Assembly: GCA_030562215.1 (NCBI GenBank) | Contig: JAUPFL010000001.1 | Span: 1,786,501 to 1,850,500, forward strand | Source of the DNA: Peribacillus frigoritolerans | Lineage (GTDB): Bacteria; Bacillota; Bacilli; Bacillales; DSM-1321 | Length of the DNA stretch: 64,000 nt | Direction of reading: 5' to 3' | In this document: positions 27,864-36,736 of the stretch, piece after piece | Layout: each line of letters begins with the position of its first letter | Numbering within the stretch: position 1 is the first letter of the stretch | Notes under the pieces: generated by a model | Told to the model about the DNA's origin: nothing | The model's input: the letters and a program-made list of their open reading frames with translations, nothing else | Database searches by the model: none | Translations under genes and position numbers: made by a program

Positions 27864-28748
27864 TCACTCCTTATGAGACAATGCTTCCCTCGTATATTTC
27901 AGCCATTCTTTTGCAGCGTATGAAAGGTAATGGTCCTTACTCCAAATGAATCCTAAATTCCAATTAATTGAGGGATTTTTAACCTTGATTGTCTTTACGC
28001 GCTCATCATGACGGCACAAACTTTCAGGTAATAGAGCAACGCCAAGTTTACAGTAAACCATTTCCTCAATAAAATCCCAGCGAGAGCTTTCCGTGACAAT
28101 ATGTGGAGAAAAACCAGCTTCATTACAGGATGAAATGATAAGATCTCGTAGGACGTAATCTTTATTGAATAAGATGAAAGATTCGTTTTCCAAGTCGGCC
28201 AAATCAATTTCTTCCACACAAGCATGGGGATGGGAGGGATGAACAATTAAGTTGATGTCCTCTTCCAAAAAAGCAAAATGATGAAAAAGTGCGGTGTTGG
28301 TTGGCAGGACTATTACGCCTATATCGATTAAATCATTTTGGACGGATTCTTCTATCTTCTTTGAACCATCCTCTACTAATTGAAAGGTGATATTGGGATA
28401 GTCCTCGTGAAAACGGCTAAGAATTCGGGGGAAGAAAGAAGCGTCGATGATCGGCGGCAGCCCGATGCGTATATGTCCCTTTTTCAAACCTAATAAATTG
28501 TCCATTTCCGTTTCTAAATTGTGAAAGGCCTTATCGATCAATTTTGCCTGCTCTAAGACGACCCTGCCTGCATCGGTCAAGATCAGTTGCTTGCGTGAAC
28601 GATCAAAAAGCTCAACACCTAGCTCGGTTTCCAGGTTTTTAATCATCTTGCTGATGGTCGGCTGGGTAATGAATAAATGGTCGGCAGCCCGAGTGAAGCT
28701 ATTGAAATTGGTTACCTCTATAAAGTATTGCAAATGTTTAATATCCAT
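27864..28748 (-). CDS. LysR-family regulator, CidR/YwbI-like
   Basis: 294 residues, ATG 28748. The N-terminal HTH (MDIKHLQYFIEV, FTRAADHLFITQPTISKMIKNLE) is followed by a substrate-binding domain (GHIRIGLPPIIDASFFPRIL, DYPNITFQLVEDGS, LIVHPSHPHACVEE, SRWDFIEEMVYCKLGVALLPESLC). It matches my memory of B. subtilis YwbI/CidR, the activator of the holin-like cidAB (ywbHG) genes, at many positions. No cidAB genes are adjacent here, so its target is unknown. Confidence 0.85.
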   Translation of the reverse strand: MDIKHLQYFIEVTNFNSFTRAADHLFITQPTISKMIKNLETELGVELFDRSRKQLILTDAGRVVLEQAKLIDKAFHNLETEMDNLLGLKKGHIRIGLPPIIDASFFPRILSRFHEDYPNITFQLVEDGSKKIEESVQNDLIDIGVIVLPTNTALFHHFAFLEEDINLIVHPSHPHACVEEIDLADLENESFILFNKDYVLRDLIISSCNEAGFSPHIVTESSRWDFIEEMVYCKLGVALLPESLCRHDERVKTIKVKNPSINWNLGFIWSKDHYLSYAAKEWLKYTREALSHKE

Positions 28749-28846
28749 TGCGTCACCTGTTATCCTCGTTTAAAATTAGTTTCATTTTACCCGTAAACGG
28801 AAGGGTTTGTAAAACATGATAAGTTTGGAGTTCCCTGCACGCATAA

Positions 28847-28878
28847 ATAAGCTGGATTCCAAGGGGAACCCAGCTTAT
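28847..28878. terminator. Hairpin between usp and lysR genes
   Basis: ATAAGCTGGATTCC / GGAACCCAGCTTAT, a near-perfect 13-bp stem with a short loop. The T-tract is weak. Confidence 0.6.
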
Positions 28879-28914
28879 GAAAGGGCTGGCTATAAAGAGT
28901 ATCTGCCGTAAATT

Positions 28915-29340
28915 TCATTTGACCAACAAGACGGGCACTGGGGAATGCTGGACTATATAGTGGCTCACGCTGCCTAGGAATTCCTTGAAGCCGCTCAACC
29001 CGCGGCTGCCCATGATGATAAGGTCACAATTCTGGGATTTTGCATGTTCCAATAAAGTCGTGATGGCTGAACCCTCTAAGACAAATGTTTGGGATGCATT
29101 CGGGATTTCGGATAAAAGCGCTTCTGCTTTTTTAATCACTTCATTGCCGTACTTGAGCATGGTTTCTTCAATTTCCTGAAAAGCATTGCCATATATATTT
29201 GGCTTGATTGGCAGCGTTACGGCGTGAAGCACCTGGATTTCGATAGCGGGATCCAGCTTCGCTAATTCAATCGCTTTTTCTAAAGACTTAAGTGCCAATT
29301 CTGATTCATCATAAGCAACTAATATTTTTGAACATAGCAT
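28915..29340 (-). CDS. Universal stress protein (UspA family)
   Basis: 141 residues. Single Usp domain: KILVAYDESELALKSLEKAIELA at the N-terminus (ATP-binding Asp), the C-terminal nucleotide motif GSRGLSGFKEFLGSVSHYIV matching G-x2-G-x9-G-(S/T), and the ending SPVPVLLVK. Cytoplasmic; probably ATP-binding. The start is ATG 29340, with TTG 29343 as an alternative. It is divergent from the MerR operon. Confidence 0.9.
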   Translation of the reverse strand: MLCSKILVAYDESELALKSLEKAIELAKLDPAIEIQVLHAVTLPIKPNIYGNAFQEIEETMLKYGNEVIKKAEALLSEIPNASQTFVLEGSAITTLLEHAKSQNCDLIIMGSRGLSGFKEFLGSVSHYIVQHSPVPVLLVK

Positions 29341-29438
29341 CAATCGATCATTCCCTTCATTAAAAGACTATACCCATAGTATATCAATTTGAATCTTTCA
29401 TGCAGTTTCATATATTATAAATTTTGTGAATATTTCAT

Positions 29439-29468
29439 TGAAGTTTACGTTAACGTCAATGTTAAAAT
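29439..29468 (+). promoter_or_regulatory. Promoter with LiuR-like palindromic operator
   Basis: TTTACGTTAACGTCAA (29444-29459) contains the perfect palindrome ACGTTAACGT. It overlaps a -35-like TTGAAG (29439-29444) and lies upstream of a -10-like TAAAAT (29463-29468), spacing 18 bp. MerR-type regulators of branched-chain/fatty acid breakdown (LiuR family) are known to use TTTACGTnAACGTnAA-like sites. Autoregulation by the MerR gene next to it is inferred. Confidence 0.6.
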
Positions 29469-29505
29469 AAAGGTAAATAATCCCTTTGTAAAGTGTGGTT
29501 TTAAC

Positions 29506-29901
29506 ATGTACACCATTTCTGAATTAGCAAAAGAATTCGGATTGACGACAAGGACCCTCCGATATTATGAGGAACTGGGTATGCTTAGGCCAATGCGTAC
29601 CGAAACGGGAAAAAGAGTTTATGGAAAGAAAGAATATGCACAGCTCAAAATCATAATGCGCGGGAAGAAATATGGTTTTTCGTTAGTGGAAATTAAGGAA
29701 ATAGTCCTTTTATTCGATAAGGATAGGACAGGCATTAAGCAATTGGAAAAAACGATTGAAACTGCAGGACAGAAGTTAAACGATATTAATGAACGAATTA
29801 AAGAGCTGGACGGGTTGAAGCAGGATTTTGAACAGGTAATCAAAGGCTTTACCGAAACCCTTCATGACTTGAAAATGACCGATAAAACAGGCAAGAGGTG
29901 A
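29506..29901 (+). CDS. MerR-family regulator of an acyl-CoA degradation operon
   Basis: 131 residues from ATG 29506; longer in-frame starts precede the promoter-like element. The N-terminal HTH and wing (MYTISELAKEFGLTTRTLRYYEELGMLRP, KRVYGKKEYAQLKII) are followed by KKYGFSLVEIKEIVLLFD and a long dimerisation coiled coil (LEKTIETAGQKLNDINERIKELDGL). The short C-terminus without a Cys-rich metal site fits the LiuR-like group. It heads the SDR - acyl-CoA dehydrogenase - thiolase - ligase cluster. Confidence 0.88.
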   Translation: MYTISELAKEFGLTTRTLRYYEELGMLRPMRTETGKRVYGKKEYAQLKIIMRGKKYGFSLVEIKEIVLLFDKDRTGIKQLEKTIETAGQKLNDINERIKELDGLKQDFEQVIKGFTETLHDLKMTDKTGKR

Positions 29902-29974
29902 AATTAATCTTGAAAATAGGTTTTGATGATAGTGAAAGATGAATATACATTCTAGAAACAAATGGGGTGAGGAT

Positions 29975-30741
29975 TTGGAAATTCAAGAAACCATTGCAGT
30001 TGTGACAGGCGGAGCTTCAGGTCTGGGAGCCGCGACAGTAAGAAACATCATTAATAAAGGAGGAAAAGCGGTCATATTTGACCTCTCGGAAGAAAATGGA
30101 GCTAAAATGGCTCAGGAATTGGGAGATTCAGTCCTGTTCATTAAAACGGATGTTACCAGTGAAGAAAGTGTAGCGGCAGCGTTGGGTGAAGGAATGAAAA
30201 AATTCGGGAGCATCAATACGGTCATCAACTGTGCAGGCATTGCGATTGCAGAGAAGGTCATAGGCAGAAAAGGTGCACATCAATTGAAAGCGTTCTCAAA
30301 TGTCGTGCAAATCAATTTGGTCGGTACGTTTAATGTAATACGGCTTGCGGCGGAAAAAATGGTCGATAATGAACCGAACCAAGAGGGGAGCGTGGGGTCA
30401 TTATCAATACAGCTTCGGTAGCTGCTTTTGAAGGACAAATCGGACAAGCCGCATATAGTGCCTCCAAGGGTGGAATTGTCGGTATGACTCTGCCGATCGC
30501 AAGGGAGCTTGCCACCAAAGGGATACGTGTCGTATCGATTGCACCGGGTCTATTCCATACTCCGATGTTCGATTCATTACCTGAAGAAGCTAGGATGTCA
30601 TTAGGGAAAACCGTGCCATTCCCATCAAGGCTCGGGTATCCAGAAGAGTACGCTAAACTAACGGAAAGCATCATAACCAATCCAATGCTGAATGGGGAAA
30701 CCATCAGACTGGATGGGGCCATTAGAATGTCACCAAGGTAA
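29975..30741 (+). CDS. SDR, 3-hydroxyacyl-CoA dehydrogenase type (frameshifted)
   Basis: 255 residues with one G restored near 30390. Rossmann motif [48 protein letters not shown] (catalytic S-Y-K), [17 protein letters not shown], and the C-terminal [16 protein letters not shown]. This is the pattern of type-II (HSD10-like) 3-hydroxyacyl-CoA or 2-methyl-3-hydroxybutyryl-CoA dehydrogenases. The start TTG 29975 fits the family's N-terminus, although its SD (GGTGAGG) is close. NAD-dependent oxidation step of the pathway. Confidence 0.85.
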
Positions 30742-30820
30742 GTTGTTAATCCCTTCAGGGTAATCCATTGTAAATCTAGAAAAAGAAGCTCGACAAAGGA
30801 ATGGAAAGGAGATAAAACAG

Positions 30821-31965
30821 ATGAAGCATCCATATCTAAGTGAAGAACATGAAATTTTCCGTAAGTCCTTCCGAAAATTTTTAGAGAAAGAAGCAGTTCC
30901 CCACTATGAACGATGGGAAGAAGAGAAGATCATTCCCCGGTCTTTTTGGGTTAAAATGGGGGAACAGGGTTTTATATGTCCGGATCTTGAAGAAGATTAT
31001 GGGGGTTCCGGGGTAGATTGGGGCTTTGCCGTTATAATTAATGAGGAATTGGAAAGGGTTGGTTCGGGGTTCATTGGTTTCGGACTTCACAGTGACATCA
31101 CCGTTCCGTATATTTCCGCATACGGAACCGAGTCGCAGAAACAGCGCTGGCTTCCTAAATGCACGACAGGGGAAATCATTACAGCCATTGCCATGACAGA
31201 GCCTGGTACAGGTTCGGATTTGGCCAATATAAAAACGACTGCCATTTTGGATGGAGATCATTACATATTAAATGGCCAAAAGACATTCATTACAAATGGC
31301 ATTCATTCTGATTTGGTCATTGTTGCCTGTAAAACGGATCCCAGTGCCGTTCCGAAACATAAAGGCGTAAGCTTAGTCGTGGTCGAAAGGGATACACCCG
31401 GGTTTTCGAGGGGAGAAAACTGAAGAAACTTGGCTTGCACAGTCAGGATACAGCAGAACTCATCTTCGAGGATTGCCGTGTTCCAAAGGAAAACCTGCTT
31501 GGAGAAGAAGGCAAGGGGTTTACTTACTTAATGGAAAAACTGCAGCAGGAACGACTTGTGGTGGCAATTTGTGCACAAACCGCGTCTGAGGATATGCTGG
31601 CCGATACGATTGAGTACGTGAAGGGCAGGGAAGCGTTCGGAAAATCAGTAAGTCAGTTTCAAAATACTCAATTCAAAATCGCGGAAATGGCAACGGAGAT
31701 CAAAATGGGGCGTGCCTTCCTAGATCAATTGATCGCCAAACATATGGCTGGTGAACAGGTTGTAACGGAAGTTTCGATGGCAAAATGGCGTTTGACGGAG
31801 ACTGCCAGAAAAATATCCATTGAATGCATGCAGCTCCATGGCGGCTATGGATATATGGAGGAATACAAGATTGCGAGAAGGTATCGGGATGTTCCGGTAG
31901 CAAGCATCTATGCCGGGACAAATGAAATCATGAAGAAAATCATCGCTAAGAACCTGGGCCTATAA
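30821..31965 (+). CDS. Acyl-CoA dehydrogenase (frameshifted)
   Basis: 381 residues with one A restored near 31416. ATG 30821 has SD AAAGGAGAT. ACAD landmarks: LEEDYGGSGVDWGFAVII, AMTEPGTGSDLANIKTTA, ILNGQKTFITNGIHSDLVIV, LGLHSQDTAELIFEDCRVP, GREAFGKSVSQFQNTQFKIAEM, MQLHGGYGYMEEYKIARRYRD, and YAGTNEIMK with the catalytic Glu at the short/branched-chain position. FAD enzyme for the first oxidation step; chain-length preference cannot be set from sequence. Confidence 0.9.
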
Positions 31966-31992
31966 TAAAAGGATGAGAGGGGAAGAGAGTAT

Positions 31993-33144
31993 ATGCGGGA
32001 AGTGGTTATCGTTGAAGGGATTCGCACGCCGGTAGGCAGAAGGAACGGTGTCTTGAAAGACGTTCGCCCTGATGATCTGGCAGGTGAAGTATTGAAGAGT
32101 CTGATTGAAAAGGCGGGCATCGATCCGGCTATTGTCGATGATGTAATTTTAGGCTGTGTTTCACAGTCGGGTGAACAGGCCGGTGATATAGCAAGGGTTG
32201 CTGCACTTATTGCCGGATTTCCGATTGAAGTGCCGGGAACGACGATTGACCGTCAATGCGGATCAAGTCAGCAGGCAGTACATTTCGCTTCCCAGGCCAT
32301 CTTGTCGGGTGATATGGATGTGGTAGTGGCCGGTGGAGTGGAAAACATGTCAAGAGTTCCCATGGGGTCTAATTATCAAGGTGCTGTAACAAGCCAAAAG
32401 TATATGGACTTATATGAGGTGATCAACCAAGGGTTATCAGCTGAAAGAATCGCCGATAAGTGGGGAATAACACGAAAAGATTGTGATCAGTTTTCCGTTG
32501 ACAGTCATGCCAAGGCAATACGTGCACAAAAAGAAGGGCATTTTAACCGTGAAATGATATCAGTAACGGGTACTGATAAAGAAGGAAATCAAATCGAAGT
32601 TACGGAAGATCAAGGACCAAGGGGCGGAACTACGCTTGAAGTGCTTGCTGGGTTGAAACCGGTTTTTCAAGAAGACGGTTTAATCCATGCAGGGAACTCA
32701 AGTCAGATCAGTGACGGTGCTGCCGCTTTATTATTGATGGAACGCAGTAAAGCCGAAGAACTTGGATTGAAGCCGCGCTTTAAAGTGCATACACGGGTTG
32801 TTGTCGGGTCAGATCCCACCCTGATGCTAACGGGACCGATTCCCGCCACCAAAAAAGCTTTGGAAAAAGCAGGTCTTACAATTGATGATATCGATATTTT
32901 TGAAGTGAATGAGGCTTTCGCTCCTGTACCGATTGCCTGGCTAAAAGAAACGGGGGCAGACCCCAAGAAGCTGAATCCAAATGGCGGGGCGATTGCCCTG
33001 GGGCATCCTCTTGGCGGCAGCGGGGCCCGATTGATGGTATCCATGATCCATGAGTTAGAAAGGACGGGCGGCCGTTATGGGCTGCAAACAATGTGTGAAG
33101 GCCACGGCATGGCGAATGCGACAATCATTGAAAGATTGGACTGA
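31993..33144 (+). CDS. Thiolase (acetyl-CoA acyltransferase)
   Basis: 383 residues, intact. ATG 31993. Nucleophilic Cys in TTIDRQCGSSQQAVHFASQAI, VAGGVENMSRVPMGS, NEAFAPVPIAWLKETG, catalytic His in NGGAIALGHPLGGSGARL, and second Cys in QTMCEGHGMANATIIERL (CxGHGM instead of the usual CxGxG). It performs CoA-dependent cleavage of 3-ketoacyl-CoA at the end of the cycle. Only 27 bp follow the dehydrogenase gene. Confidence 0.92.
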   Translation: MREVVIVEGIRTPVGRRNGVLKDVRPDDLAGEVLKSLIEKAGIDPAIVDDVILGCVSQSGEQAGDIARVAALIAGFPIEVPGTTIDRQCGSSQQAVHFASQAILSGDMDVVVAGGVENMSRVPMGSNYQGAVTSQKYMDLYEVINQGLSAERIADKWGITRKDCDQFSVDSHAKAIRAQKEGHFNREMISVTGTDKEGNQIEVTEDQGPRGGTTLEVLAGLKPVFQEDGLIHAGNSSQISDGAAALLLMERSKAEELGLKPRFKVHTRVVVGSDPTLMLTGPIPATKKALEKAGLTIDDIDIFEVNEAFAPVPIAWLKETGADPKKLNPNGGAIALGHPLGGSGARLMVSMIHELERTGGRYGLQTMCEGHGMANATIIERLD

Positions 33145-33276
33145 ATCTTGACTTCCATTTATGAATATTCGTAATTCGCACGAAAGTAAAAAAGCTGAAA
33201 AAGGGATGAAGCCGACCATCGGCAGGCTTTACTGAATTCTTCCTGTTGATGGTGGTTACTTGAGGAGGAAAATGAT

Positions 33277-34857
33277 ATGTCAGTAACGATTAAAAATATC
33301 TTTGATCAGACGGTTCAGGAATTCCCCATTAAAGAAGCTATCTACGACGTGAGAAGGAATATCCGCTATACGTACATTCAATGGAATGAACAGGTGAATA
33401 GGTTGGCGGCGGCCCTTCAAGCGGAAGGGGTGCGAAAAGGGGACAGGGTCTCTACGTACCTTTACAACAATGAAGAGCTTGCAACAGCGTTCTTTGCCTG
33501 TGCAAAAATAGGTGCAATTTTTAATCCGATCAACTTCCGTTTAATGCCGGAAGAGTTGGCCTTCATCTTGAACGACGCTGCTCCAAAGGTCGTTTTATTC
33601 GAACATGAATTGGAAACGAACGTTGCCGCGGTTGAAAAGCGATTTCCGGAAACGGCCTTCTGGTATATTGATGAGGATGTGCCTGGGTATGCCAAAGGTT
33701 ACCGCCAGAAATTGGCCAGTATCTCATCAAAGCCAGATGAAGTGGAAGTTCACGAAGATGACATTTATGCCATCATGTATACGAGCGGGACAACCGGACG
33801 TCCCAAAGGGGTCATTCACCTTCATAAAGACATGGTCAAACAAGCCGGGATTTTAATAGGGGCCATGAAGTATGAACGCTCTGATATCGGTTTGATTACT
33901 GCCCCGATGTTTCATTGTGCTGAATTGCACTGCTCTTTTTACCTCGCGTACAGGTCGGTGCCGCTAATGTCATATTACATCAGTTTAATCCCAAAAAAGG
34001 TCATGGAACTGATTGAATCCGAGGGGATCACCAAGTTTTTTGCTGCACCAACGATGTGGAACATGCTCATTCAGGAAAACTTGGAGAAGTATAAATTCCA
34101 GAGTTTGAAGCTAGGGCTTTATGGAGCAGCCCCGATGGCTCCATCACTTGTACGTGCCTGTCAGGAGAAACTTGGCATCCAGTTCATCCAAGCTTATGGA
34201 ATGACTGAAATGGGTCCCGCCATCACTCTCCTAATGGAGGAAGATCAAATTAGGAAAGCGGGTTCTGCCGGCAAGGCATGTTCCGGTCATGAAATCATCA
34301 TTGCCCGTCCGAATGACGAAGGGCCATCGGATCCCAGGGATATGCTGGAACCTGGGGAAACAGGGGAAATCCTCGTAAAGGGTCCGTGCATCATGCAGGG
34401 TTACTTTCAAAAAGAAAGAGAGACCGAAAAGGCGCTCTACAAAGGCTGGTACCATTCCGGTGACATCGGATTCCTGGATGAAGATGGATATCTATGGGTC
34501 AAGGACCGTGTGGACGATATGATTATTTCTGGAGGGGAAAATATTTATCCACGCGAAGTGGAGGATACACTATATGAGCATCAAGGAATTCTTGACTGTG
34601 CAGTACTTGGTCAGCCGGATGATCAATGGGGAGAAACGGTAACGGCTTTCATCGTAGCCAAAGACCCTTCGCTAGCGGAAACCGATTTAGAAACTTGGTG
34701 TAAGAACAGTAATACTCTGGCGAACTATAAACGTCCAAGGAGATATATCTTCTGTAATGAACTGCCTCGGAATGCAAGTGGGAAGATACAAAAGTTCTTG
34801 CTTCGTAAACAGTTGGAAGAAAATGTTGATGGCAAAGGTTTGGGGAACCTTCTTTAA
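33277..34857 (+). CDS. AMP-dependent acyl-CoA synthetase
   Basis: 526 residues, intact; ATG 33277 with SD GAGGAGG. ANL-superfamily motifs in order: A3 YTSGTTGRPKGVIHLH, A5 YGMTEMGPAI, A7 YHSGDIGFLDEDGYLWV, A8 DRVDDMIISGGENIYPREVEDTL, A10 NASGKIQKFLLRK with the catalytic Lys. It activates a carboxylic acid to its CoA thioester, feeding the dehydrogenase, SDR and thiolase encoded upstream. Substrate could be a medium, branched or aromatic acid. The operon ends here. Confidence 0.9.
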   Translation: MSVTIKNIFDQTVQEFPIKEAIYDVRRNIRYTYIQWNEQVNRLAAALQAEGVRKGDRVSTYLYNNEELATAFFACAKIGAIFNPINFRLMPEELAFILNDAAPKVVLFEHELETNVAAVEKRFPETAFWYIDEDVPGYAKGYRQKLASISSKPDEVEVHEDDIYAIMYTSGTTGRPKGVIHLHKDMVKQAGILIGAMKYERSDIGLITAPMFHCAELHCSFYLAYRSVPLMSYYISLIPKKVMELIESEGITKFFAAPTMWNMLIQENLEKYKFQSLKLGLYGAAPMAPSLVRACQEKLGIQFIQAYGMTEMGPAITLLMEEDQIRKAGSAGKACSGHEIIIARPNDEGPSDPRDMLEPGETGEILVKGPCIMQGYFQKERETEKALYKGWYHSGDIGFLDEDGYLWVKDRVDDMIISGGENIYPREVEDTLYEHQGILDCAVLGQPDDQWGETVTAFIVAKDPSLAETDLETWCKNSNTLANYKRPRRYIFCNELPRNASGKIQKFLLRKQLEENVDGKGLGNLL

Positions 34858-34991
34858 TGCAGGGGTCGGCAGCCGATACAACACCACGTTATGATTGGAA
34901 AAGTCATTTAGAATTGCTGGGAATGTAATAGAGATGGATGAATTATTATATAAATAATAATCCTGTGGAACAAATGAAGGAGAGAGAATAG

Positions 34992-35161
34992 TTATCCACA
35001 ACAAAAATGCAGGGTGGTTAGCGCAATATCTCCTTTATCCACATAATCCACAGGGTTATCCAGAAATAACATTATTTTCATGTTAATAAGGTGGTTTATT
35101 GTACTTATTTTTTATCAGTATTTTCAGAATATATCCACAATATACACAGGGGTGTGGATAA
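34992..35161. promoter_or_regulatory. Cluster of DnaA-box-like motifs
   Basis: Perfect TTATCCACA at 34992-35000 and 35035-35043, its reverse complement TGTGGATAA at 35153-35161, and one-mismatch versions TAATCCACA (35044), TTATCCAGA (35056) and ATATCCACA (35131). Six sites in 170 bp of a 369-bp gene-free AT-rich gap. The consensus TTATNCACA is the known DnaA box. No replication gene is adjacent. Confidence 0.75.
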
Positions 35162-35174
35162 GCTATGTGAATAA

Positions 35175-35206
35175 TGAAAAAACAAGGGGCTGAATTACAG
35201 CCCCTT
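35175..35206 (-). terminator. Terminator of yfhD
   Basis: AAGGGGCTG...CAGCCCCTT hairpin followed by a T-run on the minus strand. Confidence 0.75.
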
Positions 35207-35226
35207 CGTTTGGTTTATTCTGCTTA

Positions 35227-35409
35227 TTAGCGGCGATTATGAGCACGGCGGTCAGCCGCATTTGCACGGGCTTGTGCCTCGATATCTTCCTGGTCAGCCA
35301 GTTCTGAAGAATATTCAACGTCAAGTCCGTCACTTTTCAGGTTTTTGGGAACCTGAGGAAGTTTCTGTTTGTTCTTATCTCGATTATGGTGTATGTTATT
35401 TCGTCCCAT
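35227..35409 (-). CDS. yfhD: YfhD family small protein
   Basis: 60 residues from ATG 35409; SD not strong (GGGGGCGATAAC). The sequence MGRNNIHHNRDKNKQKLPQVP, then DVEYSSELADQEDIEAQARANAADRRAHNRR, is the YfhD pattern, a short charged protein conserved in Bacillus at this locus next to yfhE and yfhF. Function unknown; I recall the region as linked to sporulation/general stress genes in B. subtilis. Confidence 0.88.
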   Translation of the reverse strand: MGRNNIHHNRDKNKQKLPQVPKNLKSDGLDVEYSSELADQEDIEAQARANAADRRAHNRR

Positions 35410-35432
35410 GTTATCGCCCCCTGGAATAAAGA

Positions 35433-35471
35433 ATAAGCTGGAGATGAATTCACTAATCATCTCCAGCTTAT
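35433..35471. terminator. Strong hairpin between yfhE and yfhD
   Basis: ATAAGCTGGAGATGA / TCATCTCCAGCTTAT, 15-bp perfect stem, followed by TTTT on the plus strand and AAAG on the other. Probably terminates yfhE partially. Confidence 0.75.
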
Positions 35472-35516
35472 TTTGTGTAGAGTGGCTGTTCAAAATGTAC
35501 GGAAAAAACTCCAAAC

Positions 35517-35639
35517 TTAACGACGGGATTTCTTCTCGGTATATCCACCAGCTTTATCTGCTTTTTTAAATTCGCGAGCATAAAGAATCGCTTGTGTACT
35601 AGTTAAGTTACTTTTCTCTTTATCGTGTTTTTTGAGCAA
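35517..35639 (-). CDS. yfhE: YfhE family micro-protein
   Basis: 40 residues, TTG start at 35639 with SD GGAGATGA. Sequence: LKKHDKEKSNLTSTQAILYA, then REFKKADKAGGYTEKKSRR. It is basic and lacks TM segments. The position between yfhD and yfhF and the EFKKADKA motif match YfhE of B. subtilis. Function unknown. Confidence 0.82.
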   Translation of the reverse strand: MLKKHDKEKSNLTSTQAILYAREFKKADKAGGYTEKKSRR

Positions 35640-35691
35640 TTAAATCATCTCCATTCACTTAATATCCCTATTTTTTCCTAAAATGAACCAT

Positions 35692-36611
35692 TCATACGTG
35701 GGAATCTTCTTTTAAGATATTTTGTAAAGCTTCTTTAAGGGTTGGAAAGGAGAAGGTGAATCCTTCCTCTTTAAGTTTAGTGGGAAGGACATTTTGCCCC
35801 TCAAGTACAAGTATGCTCATTTCCCCCAACAGTTTCTTGATTAAGAAGGGGGGACGGTTAACCAATGGGGCCGGTGCAAGGCAGCTCCTATCGTTTTCCC
35901 GAATGTATCCATCTGAACGGGGTTCGGTGCCGTAAAATTGACTGGACCTTTTATCCGAGCATCTTTCATGCAAAAGATGATTGCACGGACCGCGTCATGG
36001 ATATGAATCCAGGAAAGCCACTGATTCCCTTTGCCAACCTTTCCTCCGCCAAATAGTTTATAGGGGAGGGCCATCATTGGCAGTGCGCCGTCTTTTTCCC
36101 CAAGAATCACCCCGAATCTTGTTAAGATCAACCTATTACTGTAAGAGCGTGCTTTAGCTGCTTCCTTTTCCCATAGTTGAACAGTACGGGCCAAGAAATC
36201 ATCACCAATGGATTCAGAGGTTTCAGTAAAGGTTTCATCGTCCGAAATACCATAATACCCGATTGCACTTGCACTAATGATGACGGACAATTTATCGGGC
36301 AGTATGGAAATGATCCGGTTCATCTCTTTGGAAGCTTCGATCCTGCTTTCGACAATCCGGCGCTTTCGTTCAGGTGTCCAACGGCCGTTGTTCAGAGATT
36401 CACCAGCAAGGTTAATGAACACATCGAGCCTCTCCAAGTACTTTTCTGGCTTTGCCTCCTCGGTCAGCCAGCCGATATATGTCAAATTAATCTGTTTTTT
36501 AAATTTTTCGGGATGACGGGTCAAAATATATATATCATGATTTTCTTTTGATAATTCATCAATAAGGGCTTTGCCGACAAAACCGCTTCCACCAGCAATG
36601 GCTATTTTCAT
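35692..36611 (-). CDS. yfhF: YfhF, TIGR01777-family epimerase-like protein (frameshifted)
   Basis: 306 residues from ATG 36611 (SD AGGAAG), with one base restored in the G6 run near 35847. MKIAIAGGSGFVGKALIDEL Rossmann motif, TPERKRRIVESRI, SASAIGYYG (active site), GDDFLARTVQLWE, LTRFGVILG, QWLSWIHIHD, NFTAPNPV, C-terminal LLGEMSILVLEGQNVLPTKL. Conserved yfh locus gene; predicted NAD(P)-binding, substrate unknown. Convergent promoter region shared with recX upstream. Confidence 0.88.
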
Positions 36612-36736
36612 GAAAACCACTTCCTTTCCCTGTCTTTCCTTCACTTTAACATGCCCATGTTCTTTTTTCATTTTTAGACATGCTATATATAGAAATGGTA
36701 AACGTAAAGGGGTAAAGTAGGTGTGGGGGTGAATTT

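Noticed and set aside
27864-28748. LysR regulator as controller of the holin gene at 9082
   Set aside because: CidR-like regulators act on adjacent cidAB genes; the phi-LC3 holin is an unrelated family 19 kb away.
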